From contig OU342806.1 in NCBI GenBank assembly GCA_910591455.2, forward strand, positions 21,456,535 through 21,520,534: DNA of 64,000 nucleotides, given 5' to 3'. Below are positions 45,201-55,577 of this stretch, piece after piece (the stretch's first letter is position 1; the number at the start of each line of letters is the position of its first letter). Both the position numbers and the translations under genes were made by a program. The stretch comes from Pholis gunnellus. Its lineage: Eukaryota; Chordata; Actinopteri; Perciformes; Pholidae. The notes beneath the pieces are model-generated. The model was not told where the DNA came from, made no database searches, and saw only the letters and a list, made by a program, of their open reading frames with translations.

Positions 45201-45958
45201 ACACATCGTCTCTGAGGAACATGTGACTAGCGTTGTGTTTGAACACTGTGGATCTGTGCAAGTCTGACACTGAAGTGCCCGAGCTGAAATAGGGAGAAAA
45301 AATTGTCAATGAATAATGATCACATCTCAAATGTCAAATCAAATATCTGAAGTGTATTGATTGTTTGTAAAGACTGAAAAGTTCTCTTCTTCTACTTTTT
45401 CCCCTTCTTCTGAAACAGGATTGTAAATAATATGAGGTTGTATTTTCTAAAAATGGTTTTCGTGTCTAATATACACTACTTGACCCTTTACTCAGAACAC
45501 ATATCTATATACGTGCACAGCCAAGTCCTGTCATGTATATTGCCTAAGAATTGTAATGTATCAAATGTATATTGATTTCGTATCAAATTTTGTCATTTAC
45601 TAATTTTGCTGTATTCATTGTTCTAAATGGTCTTCATCCCTTTCCTGTCCCTTTAGACTGCTTCTTCTGCTACTGTATTGTGACATGTGAATCAAGTCAA
45701 ATATTATCTTCTCCATCTTTACCATAATTGTCAAGGGTTGGACATTTGTCTTGGTTAATTTAAATATATCTTCCAGTCAGGTTTAAAATCCTTTCTAAAA
45801 AATCAGTTCTGGTAAATTTAAAATGTATGAAACGTTGTTCATATGCTCTGTTGTTTTCAGAAAATATATTGGAAGAATAAGTACAACTGTACAAAAGTAC
45901 ATTTACCTGTGCTGGAGAGTGCCCAGATGAGAGTCAGAGAAAGGATCAGCTTCTTCAT
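10876..45958 (-). CDS. giant GPI-anchored Ly6/uPAR-domain mucin-like protein, nine exons
   Basis: CDS exons on the minus strand: 45958-45907, 45283-45182, 45075-44908, 44779-44663, 44180-43800, 43375-43274, 43167-43000, 42871-42755 and 42272-10876. Every intron is GT-AG and phase 1, as in other Ly6/uPAR genes. The joined frame is 32,604 nt, giving 10,867 residues. Order: signal peptide (MKKLILSLTLIWALSST), LU1, LU2, Thr-rich linker of about 75 residues, LU3, LU4, about 10,370 residues of hexapeptide mucin repeat, and a hydrophobic tail. Each LU domain shows ten cysteines and the closing CCxxxxCN. The heads resemble fish PLA2-inhibitor/uPAR-like proteins; the array is a dense O-glycosylation substrate. 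Likely role (inference): a cell-surface glycoprotein or glycocalyx component of epithelium. The array could be expanded or collapsed by assembly. No gene symbol is recognised. Confidence 0.8.
10960..42120 (-). repeat. 31-kb coding minisatellite of 18-bp units (mucin PTS array)
   Basis: The basic unit is 18 bases (six codons). Two types alternate in varied order: GCAGCCCCAACAACAACT (AAPTTT) and GAAGCTGCAACGACAACT (EAATTT). Longer repeats overlie them. Identical-looking segments recur at 13892-14404 and 15059-15571 (offset 1167), at 28482-28982 and 30480-30980 (offset 1998), and again near 32250 and 35850. The first kilobase or so at each end is more diverged, with unusual hexads (for example VQKAAIAAPKIEAA near 12720-12780), while the middle is homogeneous. 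All length changes keep the frame. Confidence 0.9.
41913..43800 (-). repeat. 1908-bp tandem duplication, copy A
   Basis: Positions from about 41913 to about 43794 match 43821-45694 at a constant offset of 1908 for most of their length. Intron and exon sequence between about 42000 and 43260 looks identical to copy B. The unit spans the start of the mucin array, exon 5/9, and the three LU exons and their introns. The right edges share the bases tgacatgtgaat. Confidence 0.9.
42755..43375 (-). CDS. mucin-like gene exons 6-8, LU domains 3 and 4 (copy A)
   Basis: The exons are 43375-43274, 43167-43000 and 42871-42755. They are exact counterparts of copy B shifted by 1908 bases, again all phase 1. 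LU3 contains TDLQCSNTILANCSSET and closes VECCNTDDCN. LU4 begins LQCLTCNPMTFECTSTLQC. No signal-peptide exon lies between the copies, so copy A must be spliced to copy B rather than form a separate gene, unless an unseen promoter and start exist. Confidence 0.8.
43800..44180 (-). CDS. mucin-like gene exon 5 (copy B): end of LU2 plus short Thr-rich linker
   Basis: This exon has 127 codons. The first part finishes LU2 (VTSGSSTSPAFGCAS, then SGPSCCGTSLCN). The rest is Thr/Ala/Pro-rich (TTTAAPTTTTISPTTT and similar), ending PTTTAITTITQE. The donor GAGG|GTAAAT at 43800/43799 lies at the joint of the 1908 bp tandem duplication and keeps phase 1 into the next LU exon. If this intron were retained, the frame would run 12 more codons to a stop at 43759-43761, giving a short form without the giant array or anchor. 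Confidence 0.75.
43801..45694 (-). repeat. 1908-bp tandem duplication, copy B
   Basis: This is the promoter-proximal copy. It is followed on the minus-strand 5' side by unique sequence carrying the signal-peptide exon. It differs from copy A by two or three scattered bases in the intron, a small indel near 45620, and a cluster of about nine to ten changes in the LU1 exon (about 45190-45255). Confidence 0.9.
44663..45283 (-). CDS. mucin-like gene exons 2-4, LU domains 1 and 2 (copy B)
   Basis: The exons are 45283-45182 (34 codons), 45075-44908 (56 codons) and 44779-44663 (39 codons), all phase 1 with good acceptors (tttcag, ttgtag, tttcag). LU1 runs from LQCQTCTDPQCSNTTLV to VECCNTDDCN, with ten Cys. 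LU2 starts LQCLTCNPMTFECTSTLQC and is completed by exon 5. Exon 2 differs from its duplicate in copy A at four residues (P/L, T/I, V/A, T/N), while the surrounding kilobase is nearly identical. Confidence 0.85.
45907..45958 (-). CDS. mucin-like gene exon 1: signal peptide
   Basis: ATG at 45958-45956 encodes MKKLILSLTLIWALSST, a classic short signal peptide (two Lys, hydrophobic core, small residues before cleavage). The donor is AG|GTAAAT after 45907, leaving phase 1. A degenerate copy of this exon sits at 49507-49550. Confidence 0.85.
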
Positions 45959-46028
45959 GATGAACAGGTAAGTACTGTGGATTACTTTCCTTAGACGGTG
46001 ATACTACACCTTATTATGGACGCTACAC

Positions 46029-46037
46029 TTTATATAT
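46029..46037 (-). promoter_or_regulatory. TATA box of the mucin-like gene
   Basis: On the minus strand TATATAAAG reads 46037-46029, about 70 bases before the ATG at 45958. This suggests a start site near 46000 and a short 5' UTR. The broken paralogue at 49.6 kb has TATAAAG at the same relative place (49617-49611), and the flanking bases are similar. Conservation between paralogues supports function. Confidence 0.6.
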
Positions 46038-46119
46038 TGCACAGGTGTTATATAAATGTACCACACCTTTAATGTCATTAGGTGTGATCTCATATTTACA
46101 ACGTGACGATTCAGACTCT

Positions 46120-46640
46120 CAACCTTGTCACATGGAATAGCATCCTGTCAACTCACCTTCCCACCTTGCTTTCAGAAAGAAAGTGCAGGAATGCACAACA
46201 CTTTTTTCATGAACAACTGGTTTGTTGTTTGGTGTCATGCATCAGTGAGCCTCAGACAAAAGGAAAACAAGAATTTTCTTGATACAAAAGCAATGATGGT
46301 GTTGCTGTGATAGGCATTGTTCTGACAGGGTGGAAACAGTCTGACATACTGTGTAATGGAATGTTCTTAACGAACACTTTATTAATACACAGGTAGCTTT
46401 GCATGTTTCTATTGTATTCCATCATTTTGAATGTTGTAAAACTGGCAACTTGACATTCTGTTCAATTAAATGGGCTGCATTGTATTCCTTTGTAATTTAA
46501 ATTTAGAACTATTTATTTATATCTTGCATTGTCCTGTAGGTGCACTGTAATTTGGATTCTACCCTGGTTTGTCTTGTTGTATCCTATTTCTTAAAAAAAT
46601 TATAAATCATATTTGTGTCTTATTTACTGTTTGTATATAT
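46120..46640. other. upstream flank of the mucin-like gene, duplicated at 50.2-50.7 kb
   Basis: There is no gene. The sequence around 46205-46365 ('ctggtttgttgttt', 'gcatcagtgagc', 'cagtctgacatactgtgt') recurs at 50275-50430 with changes. The upstream flank was therefore copied along with the LU gene. Confidence 0.6.
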
Positions 46641-46672
46641 ATAGATATATATCTATATATCTATATATTCGT

Positions 46673-47165
46673 GCTGGGCAACGATTAAAATGTTTAATCG
46701 CGATTAATCGCATGATTTTTCTGCGATTAATCACGATTAATTGCATTGTTATGCACAAAGTTCAAAAGTAGTGTATTGTGCACTTATATTTTAAAAGTAC
46801 TGCTATATGAACAAAAGTGCAATAAAATTTGGTTTGCACTTTAAACAAATAATGTTTTTTTTAACAGCAGTATTCCCTTTATTCAGTAGCAGTTGTATTT
46901 CTTGCACTATCTGTGCTCAGTGTCCTGACTTTATTTGAAACGTTCCACTGCTGTGCAACATTAATAAAATGTTTCAGCACGTTTCAGCAAAATGTCTGTC
47001 TTCTGTTTTCATGACAGACAGAGCATGTGAATGCAGCTCTGTTCATCAATATAATGCTGTAACTCCGAGGTGATTACGGTTACCCAGCGATGTCCAGTAG
47101 TCTCCAGAGATCGACAGCTGGTGCACGTTGTAACGCCTTCGCTTTTGTAGTCCTCACGTTTTAAT
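46673..47165. mobile_element. dispersed repeat beginning with an AATCGCGATTAATCGC motif
   Basis: The start 'gggcaacgattaaaatg' plus several gattaatcgc-type words is, from memory, a very common fish repeat end linked to hAT-type elements. No transposase frame is present. Borders are approximate and the class is tentative. Confidence 0.4.
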
Positions 47166-47232
47166 ACAACTCATGTATTCTTCCTGTCATGGTGCATCTT
47201 GAGGTTCTTACGTGCCGTCATTCGTTGCGATC

Positions 47233-47276
47233 CTCAAGGTGCGTTCACACCAAACGCAACACGAACGCACCTTGAG
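47233..47276. repeat. perfect 14-bp inverted repeat (CTCAAGGTGCGTTC ... GAACGCACCTTGAG)
   Basis: The arms at 47233-47246 and 47263-47276 are exact reverse complements with a 16-base loop containing accaaacgc. The 'gcgttcacaccaaacgc' word is frequent in fish genomes, so this is probably a transposon end or fold-back rather than a gene signal. Confidence 0.6.
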
Positions 47277-47486
47277 AACGTTCCTCAGACCGACATCTTC
47301 CACAATACTAGTCGACCTGCAGTGTGTAGCTATCCACTTCACTGTGGTATTTGTTAGCTTGTCTTGCTTTTGTTTATCTATACTTCTCCCACACGCTACA
47401 TCCAACGTAGTCTGCTGATGCCTCCCTCCACCGTTGCCAGTGAGCAAAGGACTTTCAAAATAATAATAAAAAATAAAAAACTGTTT

Positions 47487-47493
<7 letters not shown>

Positions 47494-47582
<89 letters not shown>
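47494..47582. repeat. (AT)n microsatellite
   Basis: About 44 uninterrupted AT dinucleotides. The length is likely polymorphic. Open frames of alternating Ile-Tyr across it are artefacts of the repeat. Confidence 0.95.
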
Positions 47583-47583
<1 letters not shown>

Positions 47584-48280
47584 CAGGTAACTAGTGCAAC
47601 CAACATTTCAAACCCACACATACAATGGGATCCTATTGGAAATTGGAAAAATCAATCAAAGATTGATCATAAATTGAATCATAAATACATATAGTATAGT
47701 ATACACTGTGGTCTTTCATATTTGCATATGCTTTACATAGCCTTTTGTTTTCATATAATTTAAACATGTGTATGCGTGTGTGTGTGAGTGTGTGTGTGTC
47801 CGTGTTTCTTCCTCTCTGTGTCTGTCTTTTTGTCCATGGCTAATCTCGCATACTACTGAACCCATCAGCTAACATGTTTTGTGCTCATTCATGACTGTGT
47901 GCACAACACCTAACGTTGTTTCAGAAATTCATAGTTTTGACACAATGAGCCAAAGTATATAAGCAAATGCAAAAAACTGTAACAGGCTTCCGGGTTTCAG
48001 TACCCATTGCTACAGCTGACGGGGCTAATACAGCTAGCAGAACTAAACACACAGCAGGACTGTTAGTTTCCGTCTAATATTAATGTAATCTTTGTTTATA
48101 TATTTATTTTATTGACCCTTTTTTTCTTAAATGATAGTGCGAGTGAAAAGGTGTGTGATACACTTAGAGTTTAGACGGGATGCAATTTTGGTTTGTATTC
48201 ATTCAATCAAACATTACAGCAGTATCGTTGCAGCACTGGGTGGAGATCTGCACTCTACTGAATGCACTTTCTAGTTGTTG
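47583..48280. other. non-genic spacer
   Basis: There is no gene. It contains a short GT-rich patch (47770-47800) and AT-rich sequence. Confidence 0.5.
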
Positions 48281-48464
48281 TTGGCAGTGCGGTGTTGTTG
48301 ATGTTCTTTCACGACATTGCCACACCTGTTCTTGTTGAATTGACGTCACTGACTCTATTTTTACTTCAATAATAGAACATTAAAGTGGGTTGGGCCTTGT
48401 GGGCCTTGTTCATTTCTATCTCCTCTATTTTCTGTGTTGGGACACCTCATAGTGTATTATCAAA

Positions 48465-48765
48465 GGAAAAGTAAAGTAAATTGTATTTATGTAGCACAAT
48501 ATCACAAATCACAAATTTATCTCATGGAGCTTTATGATTTGTACAGCCATAAGGGCACCCTCTGTCCTTTTTCGACCCTTCTGATGAGTAAAAAATCTTT
48601 TATTTATCGTAAAATAAAAATGGAACAGATGGTTAAAACACTCATGAAGAACAACTGAGGAGGGATCCGTCTCTCCGGATGGACAGACAACCAATAGATG
48701 TCATATGTACAGAATACCAACATAATACAATTACAATATAGACAACCATAAGACAAAATGATACA
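48465..48765 (+). mobile_element. SINE-like dispersed fish repeat
   Basis: It contains 'tttatgtagcacaatatcac', 'tggagctttatgatttgtac', 'gcaccctctgtcc' and 'gatggacagacaaccaatag' in order. From memory this is the layout of a very abundant percomorph repeat of about 300 bases. It has no coding capacity. It abuts the broken exon of the LU paralogue. Confidence 0.5.
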
Positions 48766-48895
48766 TAGAATGTGAACATAAGTGGAAAAGATGGATCCAA
48801 GATGTCAAGCAGCTTCCAGGTGTCGCCAAACAGCTGGTGCCTGAGCCACAAAACTTCCTCTCCAGCATGCAGCCTGGAAAGAGCAGACTACACAA

Positions 48896-49620
48896 ACGTA
48901 CAGGACTGTTCACTGCTTATGTTACCAACATTTTGTAGGAAAGATGGTCAGTCTTGCAACAACTGCACACAGGTTTGTAGATGCCAAAGGTTGGAGAAGT
49001 GCTTGACCCACTTGTCACTGTAGATGAAAAATCTGTTATGAGACAGCTTCTTTTGTTGTCAGTCAGCAATCTTCTGAAAGAAATTTTCAGACACTGAATT
49101 AAAATGAGTAATACAACAATCAAAAGTAAAAGAACTTCCCCGATCACAGCGCTCTGTAGTTTTATGTACCTTATATTATTGGCTGATGACATGTTACTGA
49201 TTGAGGTGGAGCTAACTTTAACGTATTTACCTATACGGGGCTGAATTTGTGGGAGATTAAGTAAAGAGTCACTATTATGGTCATATAAATGTAGTGGTGC
49301 AGTTTGTGTGAACTATTACTACTGTAGCTGTAGTTTAAAGTGCTAAATATACCTCTCCTATTCAGTACAAGTAACAAATGATAACAATAATAAAATTGTT
49401 CTGTAAAGTTCAATAAATTGACTTGACTACTTTCCTCCACTGATTGATTTTCCAGATCTGACATGTAGTAATTTGCTTGAACTATATTGTAAGTATATTA
49501 GAGTTACCTGTACTGTAGAGTGTCCAGATGAGCTTTATCAGGATGAACATGTAAATACTGTAGATTATTTATCCTTGAAGGTGACACGACACCTTATAAG
49601 CACTGCTCAACTTTATACTG
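48896..49620 (-). pseudogene. broken paralogue of the LU/mucin-like gene (LU exons deleted)
   Basis: On the minus strand there is a TATA box (49617-49611) and a shortened signal-peptide exon (49550-49507, MFILIKLIWTLYST, donor gtaact). A piece of the intron-4 homologue follows, then a damaged exon-5 homologue from 49017. That exon opens VTSGSSTSPTFG, then loses four bases, shifts frame and stops near 48915. The introns between them match 42290-42740, but exons 2-4 are missing, deleted at about 49500. The mucin repeat is absent, cut off by a SINE-like repeat. It cannot make an LU protein. Confidence 0.75.
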
Positions 49621-50199
49621 TACAGGTGGTGAATAGATGACAAATGAATGTGTAACAACCTCAAGGATTGGGTGTGATCCCATTTTTACAGCTCATCTCT
49701 TTTGTCACTTTGAAAACCATAATGTAAACAAATCTTCCCACATCTTTTTGAATTGTTTAATATTGACAAGATAGTAATGTTGAAATAGGCCTACTTGTTT
49801 CTTACATTGTACAATTAAACGAGTATTATTTCTTCTTTGGATGTTACTCTTCACTCCATTCTGCCTTCTGAAAAGATTTTTTATCAAGTTTTCTTGTTCT
49901 CTACTTCTCTTTTATGAACACATTATACTCTTATTTGTTTGTTTATTTACCATATTTTTATATTTTATTGTAAATTTCAATATGTTTCAATTTTTGAATT
50001 GTGTCTTGTGTTTTGCGCTGTGTGGATTGTTATTGTTATGCATCAAATTAGTGAAATTCCTTGTATGTGCAACATACATTGGCAATCAAACGGTTCTGAT
50101 TCTGAATTCAGATCTTTATGTCATACATTGAATGCGTGTCTAGTTCTTGATAAAGGTTGGTGGATTAATAATCACCAGGGACAACAATGAAAATAAGTC

Positions 50200-51015
50200 C
50201 TTTTTCATAAAATACCATTTGGGTGCCTTTTAATACTTCTTGCAAAGCAGCAGGAATGCACAGCATACAGTTCTTTATTCATAATTGGTTTGTTGTTTTG
50301 TGTCATGCGTCAGTGAGCTCATAACGAAAGAAAAACAAGATAAAGATTTCCTTGGCAGCATACCAATGATGGTGTCACTGTGATAGAAATTGTTTTAACA
50401 TGGATGAAATAGTCTGACATACTGTGTTAAGTCTTTTACTCACACATTATCACACACTGGCTTTGCATGAACTTCTTGCCTTTCATCATCTGGAATGTTG
50501 TGGAACTGGCAGCCGAATGTTCAATGACAATTCATTGAGGTGACTGTACTGTTTTCTATTGCAAGTTGGGTTTGGAGCTATTTATTCATATCTTGCACTG
50601 CACTGTAGCAATACAGTAAAAAAAAGTGTTATTGTTTAATTTAGTTTGTTGCATTTGATCTTATTGTAATCTTCTTCGGGTTCTTTCACAAGTCATAGCA
50701 AAACAAGTCAGTTGCATTATGATATTGAGAAATGATATAGATTTCTTATAAATATAAGATAGAAGTAAGCACAAATATATGCATCTTTGAAATATCTTTT
50801 TATTTACCTCCTTAAGTGTCAGTGAATTGTGTCACCAGCTTTCCTGCTTCTTGAGGTACATGAGGTCTTTGTCTAATGTATGATTTTTGTTATTCATTGC
50901 CATTTTTAACAGATGGATGGGATGGTCATGCTAAATTATAGAAAAATTGTCATGTAATACAAATAGTAATCAGTAAATCAGAGTTTCAGAAATCTTTGCA
51001 AGTTAGATGATTTAC
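50200..51015. repeat. duplicated upstream flank of the LU gene family
   Basis: Positions 50270-50430 resemble 46200-46365. Positions 50630-51015 resemble 57285-58110 (for example 'aatcttctt', 'gtctaatgtatgat' and 'cagagtttcagaa'), where the match is split by the 506-bp insertion at 57407. No gene lies within. Confidence 0.55.
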
Positions 51016-51099
51016 CATCAAGGCAACCATCAGGGCCTTCCCCAACCGATAAAGAGAGTTCCTGTCAGCAGCCAAGTTCTCTATCGATGTCTGAAACAG

Positions 51100-51240
51100 C
51101 CCTATTAGCTGTTAGCTCTAACTGTATTAGCCCCATTAGCTGTTAGCTCTAACTGTATTAGCCCCGTTAGGTGTTAGCTCTAACTGTATTAGCCCTATTA
51201 GCTGTTAGCTCTAACTATATTAGCCCCGTTAGGTGTTAGC
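51100..51240. repeat. 31-bp minisatellite, about 4.5 units
   Basis: Units read like cccattagctgttagctc then taactgtatta, with small variants (gttaggtg for attagctg). No coding role is apparent. Confidence 0.85.
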
Positions 51241-51544
51241 CAAACACATCGCAGGACTCTGCTGTGCTCCGGCAGCTAACAGATAACAAGCTCTCCTCCT
51301 ATCGACATGAGACGACATACTCTGTTGTGGTCAGTGCTCAGTTCAGTTTGACATTTGCTTGGCGATAGGTATACATACCTGTGCCAGCTGGTGACTCAAA
51401 AAGTTAGTGAGAACAAGGAGAAAACCAACCTGCAGGGTCATGTTATTTCACACTAATTGGCTACTTATCTCTGCTTAATTGTTTTTCTATTGAACAAAAG
51501 AACACAGATTTTGTATACAGGGGATAGTATACAAATATAACAAT

Positions 51545-51835
51545 AACAAAACAGCCAGGGGTTTTATAATATTTGACAAAATTATAAACATAGTGTCTTA
51601 AGAGCCTCATTTCCCCATAATATTAAGTCTTCAAAGATATGATCAAAAATAAATCTGCAAAGGTCTTTCCAGAATGTATTGGTAAGAGAACAATGCAAAA
51701 ATAGTTTCTGAATATTCATCACAAAAAAAAGTCAGTGTTTATATACTTTTAAAATGTCTGTTTGTAGTGATTGGCAGGGTAATATTTGGTAATATTTATG
51801 AATAATCTTGAAGGACACTTCTTAACCTTGTTCAC
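51545..51835 (-). mobile_element. L1-like LINE ORF2 C-terminal fragment
   Basis: Minus-strand pieces in shifting frames read VSFKIIHKYY, YPANHYKQTF, FFCDEYSETIFALF, and LHCSLTNTFWKDLCRFIFDH then FEDLILWGN. This order (a CxxC-type zinc-knuckle stretch followed by HC...FW.DL..FI) is typical of the C-terminus of fish L1-type elements. At least two frameshifts make it dead. Confidence 0.5.
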
Positions 51836-51839
51836 ATTT

Positions 51840-53200
51840 AGGCATTTATGAGTGTGACCCGGTGACACTCAATGCACAAGAGCCAGAATAAACTGGAGCC
51901 AAAAATAAATCGAAAATATAGATTTTATTGAAAATAGATGGACTAAAAGATTTGTCTCCACTCAAGTGAGTTTCAATACAAGGCCTAAATGCAGATCATA
52001 ATAAAGGAGCGATTAAGTACATTATTCAATTAATATATATATCAAATCATTAAATCAACATGCAAAGAAAAATAAACAATGTGGGGCTAAACTGCACCAT
52101 CAGGTCAGGTCAGTGTAGAGTTAGACGTAAAAAGAGGAAATGGTCACAAAATATGTCTGCAAATTATGAATAAACCACCACTGTACACGAACCAAATAAA
52201 ATGTACCTACTCACAGCAAGCTAAGGTGACTCAAACCACACAATAAAATACACATGCAAGATGGCTACTCTACCACTCGGTCCTCCCTTCAACACAGCAC
52301 AAAGCCCCACAAGAAAAATATAACTGAAAATGGACCATTCAATTGATAAGTTAAAAGGCACACTAAAATGTAATAAGTCTGGGAAAAACATTGGTTGGCT
52401 CCTCTGGTGTCTTGGTTTAAAAACTTGCTAGACTGGAAAACAGTTCCCTCCCCCAGTTGAAAGACATGCCGGTGACTGGAATCCTGTTTCGTGACTGATG
52501 TGCCGAAGCGATCACGTTTTAGTCCCTCACCAAACCTGAATAATCAAATCAGTCACCAAACAAAGGCTGTCCTCAGCTGCTCTCTCAGGTGTGTCTCAGT
52601 TCAGGAAGAAAGGCCAGGTGAGCTTCCCACACCATTTTATAGACTAACATTCAACTTTAATTCATAAAAAGAAAATCCACATCAGGATGTTCTGATATAA
52701 TCTGAGTGATACTCTGAGGTGGTCTTCTGTCAATCCCATTTTAAAATAGTCTATATAAACATGAAGTTTCTGAATTTTAGGTACTGTACTGTCATTTTGA
52801 AGCCAGATTGGTCTTTGGAAGTGCATCCTTTATTAGAAAGTTTGACTTTTTAGTCAAAAAATTGCAAACTTTCTCTAAAATACAGTTTGCAGGCAATAGT
52901 TATTATTTTCCGATTATTATTCACTTAATTCATAATCTAATGGTAATTATTTTATAATTATAAATGTCACACTGACTGAATCATTGATTGAATATGAAAT
53001 TGCCTAGTTTATTCACTGGAACATAGGTTTTATTTTGAAGTCAGATATTAAATGCTCTTACCGTAATGCATTTGATATACAAGACCTGCAAAATAATGTC
53101 AGGATATTTTGAACGTTCTTTTCGAAGCGGAGGCTGGCTTGACCTCAGTATGACAAGGAGTTTGTGCATCCTCCATAATCAACAATGGATGGAACCAATA
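51840..53200. other. non-genic spacer
   Basis: I find no supported gene. An imperfect palindrome (gagtgtgacccggtgacactc, shortened core GTGACCCGGTGAC) lies near 51850. It may mark one end of an insertion within LINE sequence, but no matching second end was recognised. Confidence 0.4.
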
Positions 53201-53218
53201 CAATTCTATTTAGATCCA

Positions 53219-53249
53219 CCCCCCCCCCCCCCCCCCCCCCCAAAAAAAA
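53219..53249. repeat. poly(C) then poly(A) tract
   Basis: A run of 23 C is followed by 8 A. Such C runs are prone to length error in sequencing. Confidence 0.9.
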
Positions 53250-53489
53250 TGATTAACTTAACTCCAACTGTTACATCACACTACCAAGAACTACTATGCA
53301 TTTTGCATAAGTAGAGTCAAGAACAGCGGCTCCCCCCTGTGGCATAATGTGGGATAATGTGACACATTTGAAATAAGAAGTTAATTGCAGGTCTTACAAG
53401 GAGCAAAGCTAAAAACAGCTACTTTTCCCTCTGAATTTATGCCCTTATGTTTCTTGAAACATATAAAATCATTTTAAATGGTCATTTTC

Positions 53490-54352
53490 AGTACAGGGCA
53501 GTAGTGGATGACTTTGTGGAGTGGGCTGGCAGAAATCATCTGCTTCTGAACGTAGCCAAGACCAGAAGGATGGTGGTCGACTTCAGGAGGAAGAAGCTGG
53601 CTCCACAGCCGCTGAGAATTCTGGGAGAGGATGTGGACATGTTGGAGGAGGACAAGTTCCTGCGTTTCTCCATCGTCAACAGACTGAACTGGAAGACCAA
53701 CATCAACGCTGTATACAAGAAGGGGATGAGTCTACTCTTTTTCTTGAGGAAACTTCAATCATTCAATGTGTGCATTAAGATGTTGGAGATGTTCTATCAG
53801 TCTGTTGTGGCCAGTGCACTGTACTTCGTCGTAGTCTGCTGGGGGAGCAGCATTGGAGCCGGAGACACCAACAGACTTAACAAACTGGTTAAGAAGGCCG
53901 GCTCCATCATTGGCTGCAAACTGGACACTCTGGAAAAGGTGGTGGAGCGGAGGACACTCGAAAAACTATGATCCATTTTGGATAACCCGGACAACCTTCT
54001 CCACCACCTACTGCAGGGACAGCGGAGCACTTTCTCCAACAGTCTGATCCAGCTCCGCTGTCACAAGGACAGATACAGGAGAACAATCCTGCCCACTGCG
54101 ATTGTACAATAAAACACCTCTGGCCAAATCAATCACAAAACTATAACATCGTTATTCTGTTGTTTGTTTGGTTAAATCTTTGCACTACTGTTTAGTTAGT
54201 TAATTTAATGTAATTCTATTTCATTGTATATATTGTGCATTTTTATATCTAATATTTTTACTCTGTTATTCTATTTACCTGTACCATAATTGCTGCTGTA
54301 GCGAAAAAAATTTCCCTTTGCGGGATTAATAAAGTATCTATGTATCTTATAT
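53490..54352 (+). mobile_element. L2-clade LINE, 3' fragment of ORF2 plus tail
   Basis: From about 53496 the frame encodes VVDDFVEWAGRNHLLLNVAK, MVVDFRRKK, FYQSVVASALYFVVVCWG, RLNKLVKKAGSIIGC and the end HKDRYRRTILPTAIVQ, stopping at 54110-54112. One in-frame TGA (53969-53971) interrupts it. The region follows the YADD catalytic motif, which is missing. The 3' end has 'gcgggattaataaag' and a tatctatgtatct tail typical of fish L2 elements. It is a 5'-truncated dead copy. Confidence 0.75.
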
Positions 54353-54704
54353 GATGATCCTTATATGATGTACAATGTGACAAGTGACATCAAATTGTTT
54401 TCCAGTTGGTAGTGGGCAAAAAAAGTAGTGTGTGTAATAAATAAGTAATGTATGTGTGTGTTTGTGTGTGTGTTACATTGCTGCATACTTGTCGTACCTC
54501 AGATTCACCCAGACTCCATCCACTTTTCAATTAGTTTTTATACAGATTTTGACATTTTAATTTCATTTAAATGTAGTCTTAGTTTATCAGTGCTTTGCTA
54601 GTTTTAGCTTAGTTTAAGGTTTTCAGAAAGGTAAAGTTTGGTTATCTCTTTAGTTTTATAGTAGATTTTCTTTATTTTTGTGAGGGCCAGGTATAATGTC
54701 TCAT

Positions 54705-55220
54705 AAATATTTAGCTAAAACTGTGCAAGAATGGCCATAATGTTTAAATCTTGTGATATGGGAATCAACTTGAGTCATTAACACACTCAGAAGAAAACTT
54801 GTATCGGCAATTTTAACCAACCCCAGTTGGTTAACATTAGACAATGGCTCAATTGTTTGGTTGTCATTCAATTCTGCAAGCCTACATTGCCACACCTTCT
54901 TTTGCTGAATTGCCACTCCTACATACCACCACAAAACAATAGTCCTATTATGAACACAATAATGATTCAGCAAGTAAAACAGTATGACGGGTATAACATC
55001 GTCACTACCTCTGCTTCTCTGCCACTCCATTCTGCTGTTCCCACTTCCCCAGGCCCTTACATTTCTTTAACACCTTGCAGTCATTGCCATTCTATAACTG
55101 TCCACCAGATGCTCTTTGACTTTTCCACCTGTCTTAGTCACCTGCCATTCACATTCACCTGTGGATTCTCTTTCACGTCTCTTCGTACTTGGTCCTCCAG
55201 ACTACCTTCATATTTTCAAT
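54705..55220 (+). repeat. dispersed repeats C and B, second copies
   Basis: Positions 54705-54820 resemble 10430-10570, and 54880-55220 are about 95% like 9660-9995. In the first location B precedes C; here C precedes B. The two parts therefore moved separately or were rearranged. Gene-like frames here are shared repeat artefacts. Confidence 0.6.
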
Positions 55221-55577
55221 AAATCACTGAGCTGTTCTTGTCCGCCTGGATTGTCGCCATTTAGGCCCTTTCCATGCTGCCTCGCACTCACCTTTCCTAT
55301 AAAAGCCATACCATCAGTGCCATTATTTACGGCAGCTATATTTTCATCATTATCTTAATGCCATGTTTATTTATCATAGTGAAAACAGGGGAAGCTGTAT
55401 TTAGTACCATTCATGGATAACTTGTAATTGCTTTCACACAAAATGCATTCAACGACAGTGACATGACTCAACCACCACCAAAACTGTATTTACAATCCAT
55501 TTTGCACATATTTACATACTAATTCAAAAAACAACACCAAATTACTATAAAGTAATTTGATTATTTAAAAAAACCTG

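Noticed and set aside
47208..47621. Frames with long alternating Ile-Tyr tracts
   Set aside because: They simply translate the (AT)n microsatellite.
53066..53314. Short frame with a poly-proline run
   Set aside because: It is produced by the poly(C) tract, with no other support.
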